Assembly (NCBI GenBank): GCA_027483785.1 | Contig: JAIXTU010000373.1 | Coordinates: 1 to 5,048 of the forward strand | Direction of reading: 5' to 3' | Length of the DNA: 5,048 nt | Source of the DNA: Flavobacterium sp. | GTDB taxonomy: Bacteria > Bacteroidota > Bacteroidia > Flavobacteriales > Flavobacteriaceae | Shown: one piece after another, positions 1 to 4,839 of the stretch | How the letters are laid out: each line of letters begins with the position of its first letter | Position numbering within the stretch: the stretch's first letter is position 1 | Notes under the pieces: generated by a model | Databases searched by the model: none | Seen by the model: the letters and a program-made list of their open reading frames with translations, nothing else | What the model was told of the DNA's origin: nothing | Made by a program: the position numbers and the translations under genes

Positions 1-174
1 AGCAGCGTCAGCAGCAGGAGTAGCAGTAGTGTCTTCAGCAGCAGGAGCAGCCTCTTCTACAGCAGGAGCCTCAACAGCTGGAGTTTCCTCAGCAGGAGCC
101 TCAGCAGCTTTCTCTTTACAAGATACTACAGTTAATGCAGCGATAACAGCGAAACTTAAAAATACTTTTTTCAT
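1..174 (-). CDS. Small Ala/Pro/Glu-rich lipoprotein, 3' end outside the window
   Basis: The frame reads from an ATG at 174 down to base 1 without a stop, giving the first 58 residues. Residues 1-18 form a lipoprotein signal peptide: MKK, a hydrophobic core (VFLSFAVIAALTVV), then the lipobox V-V-S-C with Cys19 as the lipidation site. The mature part seen so far (KEKAAEAPAEETPAVEAPAV and on) is almost only Ala, Glu, Pro, Thr and Val. It has no predicted fold and looks like a flexible, acidic tether. Anchoring in the inner or outer membrane is inferred from the lipobox. I recognise no specific family; short lipoproteins of this composition are common in Flavobacteriia and usually hypothetical. 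The start is supported by the signal peptide beginning there and by a promoter match about 40 bp upstream. No Shine-Dalgarno is present. The gene follows the S46 peptidase on the same strand after 163 bp but appears to have its own promoter. Confidence 0.82.
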   Translation of the reverse strand, partial: MKKVFLSFAVIAALTVVSCKEKAAEAPAEETPAVEAPAVEEAAPAAEDTTATPAADAA

Positions 175-213
175 CTTACTTTAAATTATAAAAGGTTAAT
201 TATTAATTCGATG

Positions 214-241
214 CAAAGATATAATTTTTTTAATACGACAA
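214..241 (-). promoter_or_regulatory. Bacteroidota-type promoter for the lipoprotein gene
   Basis: Read on the minus strand, TTG at 241-239 is followed after 17 bases by TATCTTTG at 221-214. This is a full match to the -7 consensus TAnnTTTG with a -33 TTG at an accepted spacing. The spacer is A/T-rich. The element ends 39 bases before the ATG at 174, so the transcript would have a leader of roughly 30 nt. Confidence 0.7.
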
Positions 242-285
242 TCAGAATCTGAAGTTTTTTTAAAAATCCTATTCCTTACAACGCG

Positions 286-320
286 AAAACAATTTACAAG
301 TACCGTGCCAAAATTGTTTT
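286..320 (-). repeat. Perfect 10-bp inverted repeat, possible terminator of the S46 peptidase gene
   Basis: The arms AAAACAATTT (286-295) and AAATTGTTTT (311-320) are exact reverse complements around a 15-base loop. The repeat begins 18 bases past the stop codon of the peptidase gene. The stem is A/T-rich and no T run follows it on the minus strand beyond the arm itself, so it is a weak intrinsic terminator at best. It could also be a protein-binding site upstream of the lipoprotein promoter. Confidence 0.4.
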
Positions 321-337
321 AAACCTTAAAAAAATCT

Positions 338-2491
338 TTAATTTTTTAAACCAATGATTTTCAGTTCGTTGATTAGATTCTGCGCGTTTGCAAACTTGTC
401 GATGATGAATAAAATGTAGCGCGCGTCAACCATTACGTTTCTACAAATCGCCGGATCATAGTAAATGTCGCTCATTGTACCTTCCCAAACGCGATCAAAA
501 TTCAATCCAATAAGGTTGCCTTTTGCGTCAAGTGCCGGACTTCCACTGTTTCCTCCCGTGGTATGGTTAGTTCCGATAAAGCACACCGGCATCTTTCCGT
601 TTTCTGCATACCTACCGTAATCTTTCTTTTCATATAATTCAATCAGCTTTTGCGGTACATCAAACTCGTAATCGCCCGGAATGTACTTTTCCAAAACACC
701 GTCTAAATACGTTTTGCTCGTATATATGGTAGCGTCTTTCGGCTGATAGCCCTTTACCTTCCCATAGGTAATGCGCAACGTACTGTTTGCGTCGGGAAAC
801 ATGCGGTCGATCGCTTTCAACTCATATAAAGCTTTGGTGTACAGCTTTTGTGTAGCCGTGATTTTTGAATTAATTTCTTCGTACTTCGGTGCTACCATAG
901 TGGTGTACGCTAAGGCTATATCCGTCATGAGCTGCACGCCAGGATCTGCACTTAATTTCGTTTTCACTTCAGCTAGACTACCACTCAATAGGTTTTTTAC
1001 TTGATCGTAGTTTCTTACGGCCGATTTCTGATACAATTTCTCTGTCAACGACGCAGCCGTTTCGTTTTTGAATTTTTCAGGTAGAAAATCCTTAGGGTAA
1101 TCACTCAGATATATGGCTATCAGCGTATTAAATACTTGCTGATCAACATCCAAATTAAAATCTTTGTAAAATGCCGGTAATCCGTCGATTAGTGCTTTTC
1201 TTCGCTCTTCAAAAGCAGTTTCGCTTTTGGCGTCGGTACCCAGTTGGCTCAACTGAAACAATTTAAAAGCGGTTGCCGTAAGCTCGGTATTGCGCAAGAA
1301 AATCTCGTTAAAGTAATCGCGTGCTACCGCATAGGGTTTAATAGCGGTATAGTGTTTTTCGAAATCGCTGAGTAAATTTCCGTAAGCCGCGGTCTGATTT
1401 TTCTCAACCAACAACTGCTTAAACTTCTCTTCATCAGCACGCTTCTTTCCAACAGCATCCGATTTTTTCAATCCTTGAGATTCGCCAATCCACTTCTTCC
1501 AATAATTGGCAATAGCTGCGTACTTGGCCGCGTATTGGATTTTAATGGCTTGATTCTTACGCATAAATCCGTCTTGAACTTTCAAGGCCTGTTCGCGAAC
1601 TTTAATACGAGCCGGATTTAAATCGTTCACAATTTGCGAAACAGCCACCGCTGGCAAATATTCTTGTGTACGGCCTGGGTAACCCATTACCATGGTAAAA
1701 TCGTTGTCCTTTACGCCCGCAATCGAAATCGGAAAAAAGTGCTTGGGTTTGTACGGCACATTGTCTTTAGAATATTTCGCCGGACGGTTATTCTTGTCGG
1801 CATAGATTCTAAAAAGTGCAAAATCACCGGTATGTCTGGGCCACACCCAGTTGTCGGTATCCGAACCAAATTTTCCGATGCTCGACGGCGGAGCACCCAC
1901 TAAACGAACGTCTTCGTAACTTTCAGTCACAAAAAGCAAGTACTGATTGCCGTCAAAAAACGATCGTACAAAACTGCCCTGCCAGCTTTCTTTCTTGGTT
2001 TCTTTCTGAATTTTGGCAATGTTTTCTTTAATGCGTTGCTGCTTGTTCACCTCGCTGTTCAAGTCGCTAATGCCTTCAAGTGCCGCCGTGGTTACATCCG
2101 TAATACTAACAATAAAAGTAACCTCAAGTTCCGGATTAGGCAGTTCTTCTGCAAGCGAGTACGCCCAAAAACCATTTGTAATATAATCGTGTGCGAGGGT
2201 AGAATGCGACTGGATTTCGTCAAATCCACAATGATGGTTGGTGAGTAAAAGTCCGTTTGGCGAAATAACTTCCGCAGTACAACCGCCGTTAAATTGCGGA
2301 ACGGCATCTTTTAAGCTCGATTTATTCGTGTCGTAAATATCTTTCAAAGAAATTTTCAATCCGAGTTTCTTCATTTCCTTTTCGCGCGTTCCATCGAGTA
2401 GAGAAGGAATCCACATGCCGCCTTGCTGGGCAAACGACAGTTGGAGGAATAACAGTAAGAGCGCGAGTACGAGTTTATTTTTGTAGTGCAT
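338..2491 (-). CDS. dpp11: Periplasmic dipeptidyl-peptidase 11, family S46 (Asp/Glu-specific)
   Basis: A complete 717-residue protein, close to the usual length of about 710-720 for family S46. Residues 1-21 are a Sec signal peptide (YKNK, then a Leu-rich core, cleavage likely after LSFA), so the enzyme should act in the periplasm. The chymotrypsin-like halves flank a long helical insert. The triad is visible: His87 in TNHHCGF, Asp223 in WPRHTGDF and Ser649 in GGNSGSP. Eighteen residues after the Ser lies Arg667 in NFDRVWEG. In Porphyromonas gingivalis the equivalent Arg673 separates DPP11, which removes dipeptides ending in Asp or Glu, from DPP7, which has Gly there. The expected role is release of acidic dipeptides from oligopeptides for uptake as carbon and nitrogen source. 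The ATG at 2491 directly begins the signal peptide. No clear promoter was found upstream; the best -7-like site has one mismatch and no -33 TTG. The family call is near certain; the DPP11 subtype rests on the one residue and its context. Confidence 0.95.
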   Translation of the reverse strand: MHYKNKLVLALLLLFLQLSFAQQGGMWIPSLLDGTREKEMKKLGLKISLKDIYDTNKSSLKDAVPQFNGGCTAEVISPNGLLLTNHHCGFDEIQSHSTLAHDYITNGFWAYSLAEELPNPELEVTFIVSITDVTTAALEGISDLNSEVNKQQRIKENIAKIQKETKKESWQGSFVRSFFDGNQYLLFVTESYEDVRLVGAPPSSIGKFGSDTDNWVWPRHTGDFALFRIYADKNNRPAKYSKDNVPYKPKHFFPISIAGVKDNDFTMVMGYPGRTQEYLPAVAVSQIVNDLNPARIKVREQALKVQDGFMRKNQAIKIQYAAKYAAIANYWKKWIGESQGLKKSDAVGKKRADEEKFKQLLVEKNQTAAYGNLLSDFEKHYTAIKPYAVARDYFNEIFLRNTELTATAFKLFQLSQLGTDAKSETAFEERRKALIDGLPAFYKDFNLDVDQQVFNTLIAIYLSDYPKDFLPEKFKNETAASLTEKLYQKSAVRNYDQVKNLLSGSLAEVKTKLSADPGVQLMTDIALAYTTMVAPKYEEINSKITATQKLYTKALYELKAIDRMFPDANSTLRITYGKVKGYQPKDATIYTSKTYLDGVLEKYIPGDYEFDVPQKLIELYEKKDYGRYAENGKMPVCFIGTNHTTGGNSGSPALDAKGNLIGLNFDRVWEGTMSDIYYDPAICRNVMVDARYILFIIDKFANAQNLINELKIIGLKN

Positions 2492-2783
2492 ATCAAAAAA
2501 TTAAAACAAAATTTCGGTCTCGCAAGTTGCTAATTTACGGTGAGAAATGCGGCTTAAATGTTTACTAAATTTCAAGTTGATTTTTTAGAAGCTATTCCCG
2601 CTTTCCGCAATAGTGCCACCTCAAAACGCAACAATACCTAAAAGTTTGGTCGGCTTCTTTGGTCGCCAACCAAACTTCTGGTCTTGTAAGCGTTTTCTTA
2701 CTGGCAGCTATTTTGCTTCAATCGGGGCTATGCAGAATTGTCCCACAAAAATCATGGCTAGGAGTAACGTTAACAGAGAATCA
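2492..2783. other. Non-coding stretch of unknown nature, with an imperfect hairpin
   Basis: No convincing gene lies here. Bases 2585-2775 are visibly less A/T-rich than the other intergenic segments, closer to coding sequence, which suggests a decayed gene or a dispersed element rather than a simple spacer. At 2642-2677 the arms AAGTTTGGTCGG and CCAACCAAACTT pair over 12 positions with one mismatch around a 12-base loop. A 65-codon frame (2613-2810, GTG start) exists on the plus strand but runs into the palindromic repeats and resembles no family I know. The minus strand is broken by stops in the frames I read. Confidence 0.4.
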
Positions 2784-2870
2784 GTAGCCGTGCGATTCTA
2801 TCGCACGTAAAATGTAGCCGTGCGATTCTATCGCACGGAATATGAAGTACGATTCTATCGCACGAAACAT
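2784..2870. repeat. Cluster of three palindromic hairpin repeats
   Basis: The core CGTGCGATTCTATCGCACG is a palindrome with 8-bp arms and a 3-base loop. It occurs exactly at 2789-2807 and 2819-2837. A third, slightly decayed copy lies at 2847-2864, with G changed to A in the left arm, leaving an A·C mismatch. Copies 1 and 2 also share the flank GTAGC before the core, so the repeat is 24 bp and is followed by a 6-base A/T-rich spacer. Core-to-core steps are 30 and 27 bases. The cluster sits just past the terminator of the tRNA-Leu gene. It resembles REP/BIME-type intergenic repeats in form; a link to any named family is not claimed. Confidence 0.85.
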
Positions 2871-2871
2871 T

Positions 2872-2907
2872 AAAAAACAAAAAAGCTGCCAAATCTGACA
2901 GCTTTTT
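2872..2907 (-). terminator. Intrinsic terminator of the tRNA-Leu gene
   Basis: On the minus strand AAAAAGCTGTCA (2907-2896) pairs with TGGCAGCTTTTT (2891-2880), a 12-bp stem with one G·U pair and a GATT loop. It is followed by T, G and six more T residues (2879-2872). Read on the plus strand the G·U pair becomes an A·C mismatch, so the hairpin is shaped for minus-strand transcripts. It begins 4 bases after the mature tRNA end. Confidence 0.87.
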
Positions 2908-2911
2908 CAAG

Positions 2912-2991
2912 TACCCGGAGCCGGAGTCGAACCGGCACGGTTTCCCACAGGTGTTTGAGACCAGCGCGTCTACCAATTCCGCCATCCGGGC
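2912..2991 (-). tRNA. tRNA-Leu, anticodon CAA
   Basis: An 80-nt class II tRNA. The acceptor stem is GCCCGGA (2991-2985) with TCCGGGT (2919-2913), followed by discriminator A (2912). CCA is not encoded. The D arm is GCGGAATTGGTAGACGC, typical of bacterial tRNA-Leu. The anticodon loop CTCAAAC gives anticodon CAA, which reads UUG. The variable arm is short, 11 nt, with a GG/CC stem closed by GAAA. The T arm is GCCGG-TTCGACT-CCGGC. Leu identity fits the long variable arm, discriminator A and D-arm sequence. One oddity is a T-T apposition at the second pair of the anticodon stem (CTGGT against ACCTG, positions 28:42). The gene stands alone, with its own promoter upstream and terminator directly downstream. 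Confidence 0.95.
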
Positions 2992-3031
2992 AAAACTGAG
3001 CACAAAAGGACCATTCCTTTCAAACACGCGG

Positions 3032-3060
3032 CAAAGGTAAAAATTATTTTTATTCAGCAA
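3032..3060 (-). promoter_or_regulatory. Promoter of the tRNA-Leu gene
   Basis: On the minus strand TTG (3060-3058), an 18-base A/T-rich spacer and TACCTTTG (3039-3032) match both parts of the Bacteroidota consensus (TTG / TAnnTTTG). Transcription would start about 30-35 bases before the mature 5' end at 2991. The leader so produced contains a small 6-bp hairpin (arms 3005-3010 and 3015-3020, 4-base loop), to be removed by RNase P processing. Confidence 0.72.
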
Positions 3061-3104
3061 TGCAAATAAGTGGCAATTTTTAGCGGTCGCTTCATTTAAA
3101 TTTA

Positions 3105-3112
3105 TAATTTTG
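3105..3112 (+). promoter_or_regulatory. -7 element of the prs-rplY promoter
   Basis: TAATTTTG is a full match to TAnnTTTG and lies 51 bases before the prs ATG. No TTG is found 17-23 bases upstream, so the -33 part is weak or degenerate. Start of transcription would be near 3119, giving a leader of about 45 nt that is rich in A and C (CAACAACAACTACTAAC-like) and nearly free of G. This fits SD-less initiation on an unstructured leader. Confidence 0.6.
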
Positions 3113-3163
3113 CACCTCGCTTACAACAACAACTACTAACATACTACTAAACAAGACAATAAC

Positions 3164-4105
3164 ATGTCACATCAAGAACCGGAAGCTAAAATTTTCGCCT
3201 GTTCCCAAAGTGTCTATCTCGCCGAACAGATCGCCAAACACTATGGCGTTCCACTAGGTAAGGTAACGTTCTCAAAATATGCTGACGGAGAATTTCAACC
3301 TTCTTATGAAGAGTCGATTCGTGGAATCCGCGTGTTCATTGTGTGTTCAACCTTTCCAAGCGCCGATAACCTCATGGAGTTATTGCTCATGATCGATGCC
3401 GCAAAACGCGCATCGGCCAGACACATCACTCCCGTGATTCCGTACTTCGGATGGGCCAGACAAGATCGCAAAGACAAGCCTCGTGTGCCAATTGGAGCTA
3501 AACTAGTAGCCAAACTACTCGAAGCAGCAGGTGCAACGCGTATCATGACCATGGATTTACACGCCGATCAAATCCAAGGCTTTTTCGAAAAACCCGTAGA
3601 CCATTTATTTGCCTCTACGATTTTCCTGCCTTACGTAAAGTCGCTAAATCTCGAAAACCTCACGATCGCGTCTCCAGATATGGGCGGTTCTAAAAGAGCT
3701 TATGCCTATTCGAAATTTCTGGAATCAGATGTGGTTATTTGTTACAAACAACGTAAAGTTGCTAACGTAATCGATACCATGGAATTGATCGGAGAAGTTA
3801 AAGGACGTAACGTGATTTTAGTCGACGATATGATCGATACCGGTGGTACTTTAGCAAAAGCTGCCGATTTGATGATCGAAAAAGGAGCACTTAGCGTACG
3901 TGCAATCTGCACGCATGCTATTTTATCTGGCGATGCCTACGAAAAGATTGAAAACTCCAAACTGAGCGAATTAATCACAACCGATTCAATTCCGCTTAAA
4001 AAGCAAACGTCGAAGATTCGAGTCGTAAGTTGCGCACCACTATTTGCCGAAGTAATGCAAATGGTACAGCACAACAACTCAATCAGCGGCAAATTTTTAA
4101 TGTAA
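3164..4105 (+). CDS. prs: Ribose-phosphate pyrophosphokinase (PRPP synthase)
   Basis: This cytoplasmic enzyme makes 5-phosphoribosyl 1-diphosphate from ribose 5-phosphate and ATP, the precursor of purine, pyrimidine, NAD, histidine and tryptophan synthesis. The 313 residues match the usual class I length of about 310-320. Visible landmarks in order are: FSKYADGEF (36-44) of the nucleotide site; YFGWARQDRK (94-103) with the Arg-Gln-Asp of the ATP-binding loop; MDLHADQIQGFF (130-141) with the Mg-binding His133; the flexible-loop catalytic Lys195 and Arg197 in YKQRK; the PRPP loop VDDMIDTGGT (220-229); and the family C-terminus VVSCAPLFAEVM through SISGKF. The ATG at 3164 is the first in frame after the leader. 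The gene starts divergently from the tRNA-Leu unit, and rplY follows 27 bp downstream. Nothing is truncated or missing. Confidence 0.98.
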   Translation: MSHQEPEAKIFACSQSVYLAEQIAKHYGVPLGKVTFSKYADGEFQPSYEESIRGIRVFIVCSTFPSADNLMELLLMIDAAKRASARHITPVIPYFGWARQDRKDKPRVPIGAKLVAKLLEAAGATRIMTMDLHADQIQGFFEKPVDHLFASTIFLPYVKSLNLENLTIASPDMGGSKRAYAYSKFLESDVVICYKQRKVANVIDTMELIGEVKGRNVILVDDMIDTGGTLAKAADLMIEKGALSVRAICTHAILSGDAYEKIENSKLSELITTDSIPLKKQTSKIRVVSCAPLFAEVMQMVQHNNSISGKFLM

Positions 4106-4132
4106 TTTAATTGTTTAACTATATTTTTTAAA

Positions 4133-4741
4133 ATGAAATCGATTACTATCAAAGGATCTGAAAGAGAAAGCGTGGGCAAATCGGCAACGAAAGCCTTGCG
4201 TAATGCTGGAATGATTCCTTGCGTTTTATACGGAGGAAATCAGACAGTGCATTTCACAGCAGAAGAAGCAGCATTTAAAAACTTGATTTACACTCCAAAC
4301 GCACACACAGTTGTGATCGATTTGGGAAGCAAAAAGTTCGAAGCTGTTCTTCAAGACATTCAACAACACCCAGTGACAGACAAAATTCTACACATCGACT
4401 TCTACCAGTTGTTCGATGATAAAGAAGTTACTATGGAAGTTCCTGTTAAAGTAGTTGGTACTTCTAAAGGAGTACTTGCTGGTGGTGTTCTTCGTTTAAA
4501 CCAACGCAAATTGAAAGTAAAAGCTTTACCGAAAGATTTGCCTGATTTCGTAGAAGCAGACATTACTCCACTTGAAATGGGTAACAAATTGTATGTAACG
4601 AAGTTGGATACCAAAAATTTCAAACTTTTACATCCAGACAATACAGTAGTTGCGCAAGTGAAGATTTCACGTGCTGCAATGAAAGCGGCTCAAGAAGCAG
4701 CAAAAGCAGCAAAAGCTCCTGCAAAAGGAAAGAAAAAGTAA
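4133..4741 (+). CDS. rplY: 50S ribosomal protein L25/general stress protein Ctc (two-domain form)
   Basis: L25 binds 5S rRNA in the large ribosomal subunit. At 202 residues this is the long Ctc/TL5 form, not the short form of about 95 residues found in E. coli. Residues 1-91 are the 5S-binding domain, with ERESVGKSATKALRNAGMIP (10-29), VLYGG (31-35) and the closing VLQDIQQHPVTDKILHIDFY. Residues 95-178 are the C-terminal beta domain (EVTMEVPVKVVGTSKGVLAGGVL onward). Residues 181-202 are an Ala/Lys-rich basic tail (AAMKAAQEAAKAAKAPAKGK), probably disordered and RNA-contacting. The 27-bp A/T-rich gap after prs contains no credible promoter or terminator, so the two are likely one transcript. 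A strong terminator follows. The start is the only sensible ATG and yields the conserved short N-terminus. Confidence 0.97.
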   Translation: MKSITIKGSERESVGKSATKALRNAGMIPCVLYGGNQTVHFTAEEAAFKNLIYTPNAHTVVIDLGSKKFEAVLQDIQQHPVTDKILHIDFYQLFDDKEVTMEVPVKVVGTSKGVLAGGVLRLNQRKLKVKALPKDLPDFVEADITPLEMGNKLYVTKLDTKNFKLLHPDNTVVAQVKISRAAMKAAQEAAKAAKAPAKGKKK

Positions 4742-4759
4742 TTCACATTATTTTTCAGC

Positions 4760-4790
4760 AAAAAGCATCGGTTTTTCCGATGCTTTTTTT
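4760..4790 (+). terminator. Intrinsic terminator after rplY
   Basis: AAAAAGCATCGG (4760-4771) and CCGATGCTTTTT (4777-4788) form a perfect 12-bp stem around a TTTTT loop. The T run continues to 4790 with no interruption. It begins 18 bases past the rplY stop and should end the prs-rplY transcript. The 5' A run would also let it work in the minus direction. Confidence 0.93.
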
Positions 4791-4812
4791 ATTCAACAAT
4801 ATTGAAGTCGCT

Positions 4813-4820
4813 TAAATTTG
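4813..4820 (+). promoter_or_regulatory. -7-like promoter element for pth
   Basis: TAAATTTG fits TAnnTTTG fully and lies between the rplY terminator and the pth start, where a new promoter is needed. No -33 TTG is found at the expected spacing. The inferred start near 4827 would give a leader of about 13 nt to the ATG at 4840, or about 64 nt to the ATG at 4891. Confidence 0.5.
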
Positions 4821-4839
4821 AACACTTAAGTAAAAAGTA

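Noticed and set aside
326..349. A/T-only inverted repeat at the stop codon of the peptidase gene
   Set aside because: The pairing is between an A run and a T run with no G/C pair. This is expected by chance in such sequence.
771..2248. Several short plus-strand frames opposite the S46 peptidase gene
   Set aside because: They lie wholly within a clear 717-residue gene on the other strand and show no protein motifs or start signals.
2507..2514. AAATTTTG (minus) as the -7 element of the S46 peptidase gene
   Set aside because: One mismatch to TAnnTTTG, no TTG at -33 spacing, and a leader of under 10 nt. Too weak to annotate, though no better candidate was found.
2613..2810. A 65-codon plus-strand frame with a GTG start
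   Set aside because: It has no recognisable family or promoter, and its last residues (VAVRFYRT) come from the first palindromic repeat. It is kept only as part of the orphan-region observation.
2784..2870. CRISPR array
   Set aside because: The repeats are 19-24 bases and separated by only about 6 bases, too short for spacers. There are only three units, and no cas genes are nearby.
2912..2991. The tRNA-Leu gene as an integration site for a mobile element
   Set aside because: No integrase gene is present, and no repeat of the tRNA 3' end was seen elsewhere in the window. The neighbouring genes are housekeeping ones.
2770..3060. A 96-codon minus-strand frame across the tRNA and hairpin array
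   Set aside because: It reads straight through tRNA-Leu, giving the familiar false peptide MAELVDALVSN with RFDSGS, then the terminator and the palindromes. It is an artefact of structured non-coding DNA.
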